64,000 nt of DNA from Apostichopus japonicus (lineage: Eukaryota > Echinodermata > Holothuroidea > Aspidochirotida > Stichopodidae), in NCBI RefSeq assembly GCF_037975245.1, contig NC_092576.1, forward strand, positions 11,833,111-11,897,110, written 5' to 3'. The notes under the pieces are model-generated. The model was not told the origin of the DNA. It did no database searches and saw only the letters and a list, made by a program, of their open reading frames with translations. Below, one piece after another: positions 1-10,616 of this stretch. The translations under genes were made by a program, and so were the position numbers. Positions within the stretch are counted from its first letter, which is position 1. Each line of letters begins with the position of its first letter.

Positions 1-1982
1 TCCTGGAACTTTTGTCAAATTTTTGTCAAAAGTACGGATGACTAAAAACATGCACTTTTCAACTGTAACTCCATTTCAAAACGGTGCTTAATTTGAATTG
101 TTAGTATAGGCTATAGCCTGATATCGTATCGTATATTTTTTTGTTGTGAGTGTGTTTGTATAAGAGTAAAGACAGTATGCAGTATATAATATGGTAGGAC
201 TATAGATTATTTGCACAAACGTTGTAACGTCGGGACGACAATGTCTGGACCGCCGTGCCGCATTTTCGTGGACATGTGTTCCCATAGGCGTAATAACAGC
301 CGCCATTGATCGGGTGCTACAAGTCCCATTTCCATCATGAAGATAACATTAACAACATGTCTTCATCATGTCGATAAATGTGTCATTATAAGTTATTGTC
401 TTGGACATGGCTGATGTAGACAATATTCCAACCACGAAAGCGAACCTATATGTATTTTTCTCGTCCGTTCCAATGTACAATCTTCATGCGATGCATTGCA
501 CACACCTCACTCTGTCCAAATTCGTCTGTAATAAAATTAAAACCAATAAAGTGTGTGCTCGTGTGTGCAAGTTGATTGCGAGGGATCGTGTTCTGTTGTA
601 CGCCCGTGTAAATGTATATATGTGAGCTAATCAATATAAGCAGAGCTTGAAGTAAGCCTATACTATAGTGTGTGTTGTGTTACAACTGAAGGTCTTGGTT
701 GAGAACGGGAGGGAGAGAGACATCGAGGGTGGCACGGAGAGGTGGGTGGAGAGAGAGAGAGTGGTTAGAGACAGAGAGAATGGTTAGGGAGAGGTGGAAA
801 GAGAGAGAGATATAAAGAAGTCGTGGAATTTAAATTAAAAATAACATCTAAATCTTTAGAACGGTCTACATATGTAATTGGTTCTGGATGCGATTTGCAG
901 AAATAACCGCTTACATGTTTCATTTAATCACGATGAGTTTCGGAGTAATTAAATAAAAGCTAGGCTACGGACCTACGGTGCATTTTACCGCGTACGATCC
1001 AGCAAGTACTAAGTATAGGCATAGACTATAGCCTAGCCTATAGCCTAGTGACTTACTCGGTGCGGTATTCCATGTCCTACAAAGTCCTTGGTGAAACTAT
1101 AGTACTGTATTTAGTCATACACAAGTATAATATTTTAAGTTGTAACGATACATATATTTATGAACCCACAGTCAGTGTGGCAGTGGAGCTTGGGAATGGT
1201 GGATCATATAGTGTGTGAGAGTCCTGAGTCCCCACAGTCTTGTGAAAACTTTGAAAAGTTCCCCTATTTCATAAAATTAGAAATGCACGCCACGTTTTTG
1301 GTAATAAACGGTAGCCTTTCCATTTGTTTTATCTCTGGTCAATGAAAAGGAAAAAACAAGCTCCATCTTATTGCCCATTTGTTTAAAAAAGGGAATTATT
1401 GAAATACTATATACTACGCAAATGAATTTATGATCATACGGAATTCATTGTTTCGGGAAGGCCTAGTTGGTATCTATTGATGTGCTGCATGTCAGGTATT
1501 TTGACATGGATCTTGTGAGTATCGTTACGGTGAAGAATAAAAGCATCAGGCGCGCGCACACACCAACAAAAAGGACAGATTCGCTTTAGGCCTATACCTA
1601 CTTTATAAATAGACCTGTTAAGTGTTACGGCTATTTGACTCATCATGATGATAAAAACGGTTTTTGTCAAACATACATACATACAGACCGAAACGAGCGA
1701 ACCGTATAGACACTTTAATGTTTCGATAAGGTGACAGTTTCTATATTCATTTAACGTTATATCTTTCATTAACAAGTCAATTCTAGCTGCAAAAAATCAT
1801 AGACTAGGAATCGCATAGAAATAGTTCTACTAATTGTATATGTGCCAAGCAATAATATTAAATAGAGGTAAATCCTTAATCATAAACTATAAAGATAATA
1901 AGTTGTATTTCAATGATTGCCTTCCTTTGTCTGAATTAATCTCAAGCCTTATGCTCTTTCTTGTTTCTAATCTTTTTAACAG
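1..1982 (+). other. Upstream non-coding stretch, probably intron before exon 1
   Basis: I find no S1-S4 voltage-sensor coding sequence here, although the exon at 1983 needs one upstream, so this stretch is most likely intron. It contains a GA-rich tract (about 701-812) and AT-rich unique-looking sequence. Short open frames (for example 401-625 and 1160-1345) have no recognisable protein character. A polypyrimidine-rich run ending in ttttaacag at 1982 is the acceptor of the next exon. Confidence 0.6.
701..812. repeat. GA-rich low-complexity tract
   Basis: Purine-rich sequence with repeated gagagaga blocks and tggttagagacagagag-like units. Simple-sequence DNA without coding features. Confidence 0.8.
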
Positions 1983-2162
1983 AAAAGAGGGAATCCCAAC
2001 TTGGAACGAACACAGCCTTGGTGCGAACCCTGAGGTACTCGGTCTTTGCTGGACTAGTAATACATGTAGCAGCTTCCATTTGGTACATGTTTGCCTGTGT
2101 GGGTGACCACGAGGGTAAAGAAAGAAGATGCGAGGAAGGTAGCTGGGCATCTGCCGTCGGAA
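1983..2162 (+). CDS. CNGK: Exon 1: repeat A, S4-S5 linker, S5 and start of turret
   Basis: Enters with two bases of a split codon and leaves with one base (phase 1). It encodes about 59 residues. KRESQLGTNTALVRTLRYS is the S4-S5 linker. It is followed by the hydrophobic S5 helix (VFAGLVIHVAASIWYMFACV) and a charged, cysteine-bearing turret (GDHEGKERRCEEGSWAS). The helix aligns with exon 14 of repeat B, sharing the R-F/Y-x-F entry, the H-x-x-x-x-x-W-Y spacing and the final A-C. The acceptor is ttttaacag and the donor is gga-a|gtaagt. The preceding exon with S1-S4 is not in the window. Reading past the donor meets a stop after six codons. Confidence 0.88.
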
Positions 2163-2277
2163 GTAAGTATAGCCTAAGCTGACAAAATATATAGAATTAT
2201 ACAAGTCAGTGTGAGATGCCGTCGGAAGTAAGTATAGCCTAAGCTGACAAAATAGGAATTATCCCAGTCAGTGTGAG
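2152..2277 (+). repeat. Tandem duplication of exon 1 end with its splice donor (period 65 b)
   Basis: The block beginning tgccgtcggaagtaagtat at 2152 recurs at 2217 and continues for about 60 bases with few differences, so a second perfect GTAAGT donor lies at 2228. Unit 1 is the exon 1 3' end plus early intron; unit 2 is fully intronic. Use of the second donor would add 65 b, shift the frame and add a stop. Confidence 0.9.
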
Positions 2278-2788
2278 CTGGAAGTGTTTCTGGAAAGTGA
2301 AAGAAAAACCTTTGCAAACTTTGTCAAAAGTTAGGAAAGTGTCGGACGTATAAGTATACTGACTTACAAACTAGTAATTCAAAGTTGTAGCTGGAAATGT
2401 TTCTAGAAAGTGAAACAATAACCTTGCAAAAGTACAACTTGAGTTTAGAAAAGTGTCTAACGTTGCCGTTTTGCCTGTCTTTCACCATATTGCTGTGATC
2501 TGAAAACACATTTTATCACTGTCAATTTCGGGAAATGCCTCTATTGTCCAAAAAAACAAACAAATACGGTATACCTTTCAGTACAATGGGATTGTCCGAT
2601 TATCAGGGCTGGAATGTAGTACATTTTATTCTACGTACCTTACATATTGAAGGGATATTTGTGTGTTTATCTGTATGTTTGAGTGTGTGTGTAACTGACT
2701 TAAGTTTGCATGTATGTATAATTGACTAAAGATGTATAATTGTCTTTTTATTTATTAACCGCTTCGTTGGTTTATTTGTTTATCGTAG
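2163..2788 (+). other. Intron 1
   Basis: Besides the duplicated donor block it holds a second, looser duplication: a block with gctggaagtgtttctggaaag near 2277 recurs as gctggaaatgtttctagaaag near 2391. The acceptor is tttatcgtag. Confidence 0.85.
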
Positions 2789-2879
2789 CTGCTTCAGGCA
2801 GACCTCTTGTCAACGAAACTGCGCAGGATTCGTACGTCATTAGCCTATACTGGTCCGTAGCTACGGTCACATCTACAGG
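2789..2879 (+). CDS. CNGK: Exon 2: repeat A, turret and pore helix up to the selectivity filter
   Basis: Encodes about 30 residues. The turret end contains an N-glycosylation sequon (VNETAQD), followed by the pore helix DSYVISLYWSVATVTSTG. The pore helix is nearly the same as EKYIISLYWAAATMTSTG in exon 16. The exon ends with two bases (GG) of the first glycine of the GYGD filter, so the intron (phase 2, donor gg|gtgagt) splits the filter codon. This is typical K+-channel pore sequence; the turret sequon is extracellular by topology. Confidence 0.92.
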
Positions 2880-2914
2880 GTGAGTTTCGGACCTTACCAG
2901 AATGTCGGTCTGCA

Positions 2915-3001
2915 GATATATATATATATATAGTTATATATATATATATAGTTATATATATATATATAGTTATATATATATATATAGTTATATATAGTTA
3001 T
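2915..3001. repeat. TA-rich tandem array, about 18-bp units
   Basis: Runs of (TA)n interrupted by regularly spaced 'gt' give an approximately 18-bp period, four to five copies. Confidence 0.85.
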
Positions 3002-3096
3002 AATTATTATTATTAGAAACTGAAAATTATTACTGCATAAGACTATTAAACCTGCAGTATTATTCAGATTGAATCATACTACTATAGGTATGTATT

Positions 3097-3320
3097 TTAG
3101 ATCCTCCTGCAAGCAGGAACTCACCAAGAAGCCTCATTTGCTTATCAAAGCCGCAAGCTGACCGAAGTCAGTCTCTTAGATTCACATTTAACGTCCATGA
3201 TTATGAATTGTCAATTGTTAACAACTCTGTAACTGGACGACATACATTAATCTTGGAGTGTCTCGAACTGGAGACCTTGTGATTGGAAGGCTTATGTGTT
3301 AACCACTGAGCTAACACTCC
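3097..3320 (-). mobile_element. tRNA-derived SINE, family 1 (copy 1, with head)
   Basis: On the minus strand the element starts at 3320 with a tRNA-like head: ggagtgt pairs with acactcc as a 7-bp acceptor stem, the A box is tagctcagtggttaa, and the B-box region is cagttcgagacac. About 150 b of unrelated body follow, ending near cttgcaggaggatctaa. A second copy lies at 51523-51717. It is a retroposon and not a working tRNA: the anticodon arm is irregular. Confidence 0.85.
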
Positions 3321-4000
3321 TTATACGTAATAGCAGTATATCTTAAAAAGGTCAGTATGAATCCAATAAAATGACGAAAATATGTTACAGATTACATGTT
3401 TCTTGAATTATCATTCGACATTATCCGTCAGCCTATAAACGCTTAAACGGTTTGATCATATTCTGAAAAAAAACATTGTATTTAACACAGTACTTTACAA
3501 CGTTATTAAGACGCAAATTCGTTATAGACTTCTCTTGACAACGTAGTACAGGAAAGTCTTCGAAGAACGTTTTTACAAAGGTATAACAAAAACGTTATGA
3601 TATCATCTTACCATAGTGCAACCTAAAAAATACAATTTTCGAAGTGGTACCTCGTTACGTTGTCAGAATATTTAGAAACAACTAAGTCTGTAACTTCAAC
3701 GTGCCTGTAACGTCACTAACAAACCAATTATAAAGCATTATGTATCTAATATAATTTAGTCTCTCTATATTCCCACCCATTATGGTCACATTATTCCACA
3801 CAACTTTGCACATCTTAACACCAATAACCATTTAAGCTGAAGAAAGAACAAAATTACATAGTTCAATCAATTTTACTTTATTGTTTTTGATTGACACAAT
3901 CAGTATATGAAACATGCAATTCCGAAATCGTTTAAATACATAAACCGTATACCAAGATATCACATCAACTAACAACGCATGCATTTTAAACATTTCACAG

Positions 4001-4178
4001 GTATGGTGACATTAGCGCCTTGACAGGATTCGAGAAGTTTGCTTCGGTGGTTGCTATGATAATTGGTATTGGTGTATTTTTTGGCCTGATTCTTGGTGGA
4101 ATGGCTTCTATGTTGACTAACTTTGACGCCCAACGAGCTAACTACTGGCATCGATTCACTGTTATCAAGGACACATTG
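4001..4178 (+). CDS. CNGK: Exon 3: repeat A, selectivity filter GYGD and S6
   Basis: The first base completes the filter glycine, giving GYGDISALTGFEKF. The S6 inner helix follows (ASVVAMIIGIGVFFGLILGG then MASMLTNFD) and then the start of the C-linker (AQRANYWHRFTVIKDTL). The glycines in S6 and the small-residue-rich cytoplasmic end resemble the gate of CNG/KCNH channels. The donor is ttg|gtgagt in phase 0. Confidence 0.93.
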
Positions 4179-4478
4179 GTGAGTGACCTCATATTCTGTT
4201 CACATCATAGATTTATAAGTGTTGTTTTTTTCGGTCGAAAGATGAAATTACGCTAAAACGTTTTTTTCCTGCTTAGACAATTATGGCTATTATTTTCCTT
4301 TGTATTGTCATATTAACTTTCACCATGTGAAAACATTAATTCTGTCAAGTATAACGAAACTTAACATAACTGATTGAAATGCATATTGGACAATACCGTC
4401 TCATTCCCAATGATGTTAATGTATAGGTACAAAACTTCTAAAGATTGTTAATATTTACTTTTTGTGTGTTTCATACAG
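4179..4478 (+). other. Intron 3 (300 b)
   Basis: Short AT-rich intron with no repeat seen. The acceptor is tcatacag. Confidence 0.85.
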
Positions 4479-4643
4479 AGGGACCAGGAGGTACCAGAAG
4501 GTTTGCAAAAGCAGGTTATCGGTTACTATGAGTACCTCTGGGTCAGAAAAACAAGTTCCACAGACGACAGCTTAATTAATAACCTTCCGCTGACTTTTCA
4601 CGCTGAAGTATCCTTGTGCGGAACTAAATACATATTAGACAAG
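4479..4643 (+). CDS. CNGK: Exon 4: repeat A, C-linker
   Basis: Fifty-five codons, phase 0 at both ends. The sequence RDQEVPEGLQKQVIGYYEYL begins the A'-B' helices, with the Y-Y-E-Y-L-W pattern typical of CNG/HCN/KCNH C-linkers. TDDSLINNLPLTFHAEVSLC forms the next helices (lp..l...i), leading to YILDK just before the CNBD. The C-linker couples CNBD movement to the S6 gate and mediates repeat-repeat contacts. Confidence 0.92.
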
Positions 4644-5994
4644 GTAAGAAAAATCACCACACAATTCTATAGGCGTAACGCGTATATACTATATAAAGAC
4701 ATTGATATTTCGAAATCATCTGACTAAAACAATTAACATGGATTCAACATATATTAAAACATATTTGAATTCAGTGGAAACAACTTTACCGAGCCTCTGC
4801 TGGAATTCGAGCCCGATCTCCCAAGTTTTGCAAATTCATGTCGACAATCAAATATATATCACTGTATACAGTAACTCAATATAGCTATAACTATATATAT
4901 GTTTATCATACAGTGTGCAAGTATGATAGGTCTATTACTACGCATACGTGACGAAAGGCACATATGATTGTAATATGTCGGTAAATCCGAGTGAGCTAGG
5001 AGTAAAGGCCTATTTAACATTTTTGATGGCTCAGTTCCCGACCATCCCTTGGTATAGAATCTAGATCATTTATGATTTAAAGAAGGGCATGATTGTTGTA
5101 CTTCTAATTCCTTACTCGTAGACTATTATACCTTCCAGATTTGCAAAGTTTTGGGATCAAATCGTATTTTCACGCTTGGTTTTTCTAAGTTGTGCACACT
5201 GACGTTTACGGGCGTGGGTGGAGCAGGCGGATGGATGAATTTCATAGCAATCACTCACGTACAATATGTTAGTCATGAAAGTTTTAAAGCTTAGGCCTAA
5301 AGTTATTACCATTCTAATGCAATGAGGTGGAAAGACGCGTGCGCAGTTTTCAATGTCTTCCGATTGACACTTTTGATGAAAAATGCATCGATTTATTGTC
5401 ACCGTTTAGGGAGTTACACTTGAATATTTCATTCTAAGTTTTCGAAATATATAATCCATTTTTTGTTTTATTGAAAGTGAGATATAATTCTTGTTTAGTC
5501 CTTGATTTATCGTATAAAAAGGCAACCCAAAGAACATTCATATACAAATGTCGCATTGAAAGAATACAATATTGATAGCCTGCAATATAAAACATTTCCA
5601 TTTGTCAGCTAACTCTTTGTCATCAACTTGGCCGTGTTAATTATAAGATGGAAATAAAATGCCACGTTAAATTCTGAAAGACACAACTTAATCATCGCAC
5701 GTATTTGCATCGGCATCAATAGACATCAAGGGGGTTCTATAAGACACATTAAGACATGTGTCTCCGTATTTAGTCGTGGCTAGTGAGTTGCACTGTTTAT
5801 AACATACACACCGCGGAAGATATACTGTACGTTATATACATTGGCCAATAACAAAACAGACAAGCATGCAATATAAGTCATAACATCGTTTCTTACATAA
5901 ACTTCTTTCATTCGTCTTTTGTTGCTGTACAACTATCTTAAATTAAGATCTTCGACGTCTCACTTTACCTCTATATACATTTCTTTATCCACAG
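4644..5994 (+). other. Intron 4
   Basis: 1.35 kb of AT-rich sequence. I see no mobile element, only short open frames without protein character. The acceptor is tttatccacag. Confidence 0.85.
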
Positions 5995-6141
5995 GCTCCG
6001 ATGTTCAAGGGCCTCAGCGATGGATTTCTGCGCATGCTCTCTTTAGAGATCAAACCTGCCCTGTACCTCCCTGATCAAATCATCGCCAGTCGCAATGAGA
6101 TATGTCATAACATGTATTATATCCAGAGAGGCGAAGTCGAG
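5995..6141 (+). CDS. CNGK: Exon 5: repeat A, start of CNBD
   Basis: 147 b, phase 0 at both ends. APMFKGLSDGFLRMLSLEIK is the CNBD A-helix entry. PALYLPDQIIASRNEICHNM and YYIQRGEVE are the first beta strands of the jelly roll, with the usual P-x-x-x-I and Y-I-x-x-G signatures. Exon 19 of repeat B has exactly the same length and both intron positions, showing descent by repeat duplication. The normally conserved EG(D/E) before the Y-I-x-x-G strand reads RNE here, a deviation not seen in repeat B. Confidence 0.93.
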
Positions 6142-7548
6142 GTATGTCACAAATCTTGTTGATCCATACATAGTTGATGTTCCCTTTGAACATTTCTCTT
6201 TAGCTATAACAATTAGATGTCAAGTTCATCGAGACCTTGCTCTTGTCTCAAAAAAATCAATCTATTTTCAATCGTAATTAAATTAAGATGCGACTCGGGA
6301 TATGAGTGTGTACATATACCATAATGGCGAGTCGAGGGTTGTGACTCGATTTTACCATATAGCATGAGACCCTTTCCAATAAGTATAGTACTTTCCTATA
6401 CTGTATAGTTGTTTAATTGTTTGTTTTTCGTGGTTATTTTGCAAAGTTTAATTAAACATATCACTAGTATTTTGTGAAGTTCTCAAACGTAAGTTTCTTC
6501 AACTTGTAACATGCATAAAGCGAGCTGCATATTAAATGTTATCTTTGTTTCATTACAATATTGTCTGATCATTTAAAATCAACTGTTGTCTTTCGGGCGG
6601 TTCTGCTAGTTATTTACATTATCTTACTACATTGGTTTACATTGCGTATATGTATACAAGTAAGTAAATGACAGTAAACTATAATGTTTCCTTTCATCCA
6701 TAACAGTTTGATTAAGGGAGATTCAAATCGTGATACTAAATACAGAATAAGCCAGTTCAGCCACTATCAATTTCAAATAATTTCTAAATAGGAAGCTTTG
6801 AAATATAAGAAATTAAAAATATTAAGAAAGGCAATAAAGGCTATCATAATTACATCTGGAAAGTTACATGGTTATTGATTAAATACATCATAAATTAATA
6901 TAAGCACTATATTAGTATTAGAAACAAATTGTAACAAAACGTCAAACAAGCAAAATGTTGTTGGTAGAATATGACGATAAACAAAGACACTAATACTCCA
7001 AATTAGATCATGAAAAGAGCAGATCTGAATATAAATGAATTTTTAAAAAGAAGTATTCGTAAATGTGTTTTTATTACATGATCTCGTAATTAAAATTGTA
7101 CTTTGGTAGTTATACCACAGAGAGGTTATATGCCTAGAAAGAAAACGGGAAAATATTGTTACTATAATAAGAAATATTCTTCGCCATCCTTATAAATATC
7201 ATCTCGTGCAGATACTAAGATTTTCATAATATAAGATTTGGAACAATTTTTATACAACATTTGATGCAACGTCTTAAACTCTCTTTCTATACCATATAGA
7301 TTTGTATATCAGAGATGCCAGATGGCCAACATGTTTACTTATATATTAAACAAGGCAATTTCAATTGTAGCAGTCAAGAATTACAAAGAAATAATATTAA
7401 ACCATAAGAATGAGAACATCAATGCTCATAGAAAATAATATGGAATAGTTATTAATTCACAAAGTGTAGAACATGGAATTATAAAGAGTAGAAAATTGAT
7501 CGTATTGATTCGTGAGACTATACTAAGAAAGTTTAAGAAGAACAATTT

Positions 7549-7584
7549 GCGAGACTAAATCATGTCCTATTATCTTAGTCTCGC
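7549..7584. repeat. Perfect 10-bp inverted repeat (hairpin)
   Basis: gcgagactaa at 7549-7558 is reverse-complemented as ttagtctcgc at 7575-7584 with a 16-base loop. A related direct copy (cgtgagacta) lies at 7511. The function is unknown; it may be a decayed transposon end. Confidence 0.7.
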
Positions 7585-7734
7585 TTTTCTATTAAGTGGC
7601 GTGGATTCTTTTTAATTGATCTATCAAATGCATGTCGCATTGGAGAATCTGCATGTGTATATTACCTTTAACTCATTTCGAAATGGTAATTAATTAAACG
7701 TATTCAAGATGATAAAAATTGGTGCAACTGATAG

Positions 7735-7844
7735 GTATATGTGTATATATATTTATGTATTTATATATATATATATTTATATATATATATATATATATAC
7801 ACATATATATATATATATATATACACATATATATATATATATAT

Positions 7845-7892
<48 letters not shown>
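7735..7892. repeat. TA-rich microsatellite with interspersed TACACA
   Basis: About 158 b of (TA)n with regularly spaced 'cac' and 'ttta' interruptions. It produces long open frames on both strands that are not genes. Confidence 0.95.
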
Positions 7893-7895
<3 letters not shown>

Positions 7896-9867
7896 AATTA
7901 GTCTATATATGTATAGGTGTGTCTGATGTGCGTTGCTTATCACATCTATATATTCATTGTGTGACTGGACAAGTATTATCACCCGGGATGGGAGCAAGAC
8001 GTCGAACAGTCAGCTAGTGACCTTTGCATTTGACACATTAAGAGTCCTGCAGCGCCAAGTTAATGTAATAGGGGCACCCAATCAGTCTAGGGAATTAAAT
8101 TTTCTAGTTAAGCTCTAAAAGAGCTTAATAGAATGTTTGAATGAACTTTTTATATTCTCTGTTACAAACAAGAGGTTGAAAACTGACCAGGCACGAACTT
8201 TATTATAAGTAAAGAAGCTCAAAATTGACACGTCACTTTTTAACATGGTATTTTATTTTGGTGCGGTTTGTGGTGGAGATGGACAGACGAGGGGAATATA
8301 TAGTTACTTTACCAAGACTCATTTTAGAAGCCACCATGGCAAGCCTGTCAAAATTAAAGGCGCTTAAGTTGAGACACTGTGTGTGTATCAACATAACTCA
8401 AAGGGCTATTTTAGGTTACAATTTAATTTGGTTATGTTGTAGACTGCTAAGCGACACTGCTTCCAGTCTAGGTTATTACTCTTTACCATTTCCATATATA
8501 TGAGGAATGACCCTATAAACACACGAGGTTCATCAATGAAAACGACTGAACCACCGAATCTAACATACAGAAGATAACATCAGTTCCTCAAAAACAACAG
8601 ACTCTACTCAATGATAAAACATACCGTATACGCCTTTGATGGCATCAGATAAATACTTTTACAAAAATATACTTGAAAAACGTTGTCAAGGACAAATGGT
8701 TTTCAATGCCTCTCCAAGGGTGACGTGTCGCTGATATGATCTTGAAAGAATATGTTTTCCATGAGATGTTAGCCTTAAAAAGCGAATTGCAGAGATTCGA
8801 GCATATTTGAAAGATGAATTTCTTGAAAAACAAAAATAGCTATAGGCTACAGAAACATCGGCACTGATTTTCCTTTTTTTTTGACTATGACATATCAAAA
8901 CTAAGACTGTGACTGATGTCATTTTTTTTTTACAAAATAAGACTTGGGTTTTTCTCTGCAAGCAGGCCAATAGCAGAGATCTCTTTAGATTACGGCATAG
9001 TACAGCCTTGCGTCAATTATTTTGCTGTAAAATGTCTATAGCGGTAAACACTAGCTGCGTAACTAAAAATAATTATTCTGTATCTTTAGTGACGCACCGT
9101 ATATGTTTTCAACCAGACTACAATAGCGTGTAATTTTTTGTCTTTTAACAATTTCTTGTATATTGTCGACAATCATCATTTCATGACGTGTTAACCTCTC
9201 GTATGCAGTGTTGTTAATGACATTGCTGCGGGGTAAGGTCATTCTATATTGCATTTCATATTTACGGACATTACACCAGTTTTCCAAAAAAAAATGTGGA
9301 AATTAGTGCTCTGTTTAAGTACAGTTGAACCTACGCACTAAATTTCTAAATTTTATGTTTCGTGAAGGAGCAAAATAGCATAATTAAACACAATTGACCC
9401 AAGTAGTTCGGAAGGGAATTTTGCTTTCAAATTGAGAACTCAAGTCTCAAGTAACTGTACTTTCAGCGTGACTGTAGGCAAAATTCTGGGCTTGATTTGT
9501 TAAAGTCCAAAGAACGACAAACGAAAAAAAAATGTTGATAATATTGTTTCTATATAAGCGTACCGTTTTCAAGATATTCCGTTAAATATGATATGAGTTC
9601 TCTCTGGATTGCTCCTTTAAGGCTAAATTGATGATGATGTCTACTCCACAGTGCATTCCCTATACATAATCCATTCTGTTTTATACATTCTATAATAACT
9701 CGGCTGAAACAATGTTATTCTAACTTCATGTATAAACAACAAAACAGCCTTGGAGGATGACATTCAACATCATTTGTCCTCGACAAAATTGGATTTTATT
9801 CATAAACTTGTTATATAATTAAATGTTGCCTTACAAGTGTTATGTTTCCCCATTGGTCTTTTTCTTG

Positions 9868-9896
9868 GGGGTGGGGGGGGGGGGGGTGGGGGAGGG
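9868..9896 (+). repeat. Long G-run cluster
   Basis: Almost uninterrupted guanines broken by single t or a; could form a G-quadruplex on the plus (transcript) strand. Similar runs recur throughout the introns. Confidence 0.7.
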
Positions 9897-10588
9897 ATAA
9901 TTCTGGGGAACTGACGTAATAGTCTGTAAGTTAGACTAAGCTCATAAGCCACTTAAAGTCAAGTTTCTGATGTTTAAAGGGTCATTTTGCAAAACTAAAA
10001 AAAATGTAAAAGCTCAATAAAAAAACAAACTGGACTGCTTGCAACAGTGGCTTTTTCTTCCATGGACTATGGCGTATCATGATTTGATGTATGTGTATAT
10101 GGTCATGCTTTAAATACAACATCATTCATAGACTATCCGTGTATGGTGTATATAACTCCCATTTTAATTTAGAAGCATTTTTAGGTCTTCGTTCGTCCTG
10201 TTTGATTAGAACGACCATATTCTTTTGCACATAATTCTTCAAATATGTGGCCTGCAGGTTACATATTCTAGAAGGTATATATAGTTACATATTTGTTAGA
10301 GGGTAATGATTTAATAGTGCATTGAATACAGATGGTATAATGTGTGGCATTTTAAAGGCGTACCGTGTATATAGTTACATGGTAGACGAACATCAGTAGG
10401 CTAAGGGTGGGATATCCCACTTTGTAGGCATGCGTACAGGTTTGAAGGCTGAGTTAACCTGAACGCGGATCCGTTTCCAGTCATAAATTATTTGCTTCTT
10501 GCAAGTTTATGATAGTAAAAGTGAAGATCAGTGATAAATTGACTCCCTGATCTATCTAGTGTCACCTTACTTATGTAATTGTTGTTGT

Positions 10589-10616
10589 TAAGATAAGATA
10601 ATATTATCTTATCTTA
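10589..10616. repeat. 28-bp perfect palindrome
   Basis: taagataagataat is followed immediately by its exact reverse complement attatcttatctta, with no spacer. It can extrude as a cruciform and contains GATA-like motifs on both strands. The role is unknown. Confidence 0.8.

Larger units (their letters stand above)
2880..4000 (+). other. Intron 2, splitting the selectivity filter codon
   Basis: Contains a TA-rich 18-bp tandem array (2915-3001) and a minus-strand tRNA-derived SINE (3097-3320). The rest is AT-rich unique sequence ending in catttcacag. Confidence 0.85.

Noticed and set aside
401-634. Overlapping plus and minus open frames upstream of exon 1
   Set aside because: No voltage-sensor or other domain character; composition like the surrounding intron.
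2228-2233. Alternative donor for exon 1
   Set aside because: Perfect GTAAGT, but its use shifts the frame and includes a stop. The upstream donor at 2163 joins exon 2 in frame.
3255-3320. Possible tRNA gene
   Set aside because: A and B boxes and the acceptor stem are present, but the anticodon arm is irregular and the sequence continues into a repeated body, so it is a SINE head.
7694-8017. Overlapping open frames on both strands
   Set aside because: TA microsatellite translation; no protein character outside the array.
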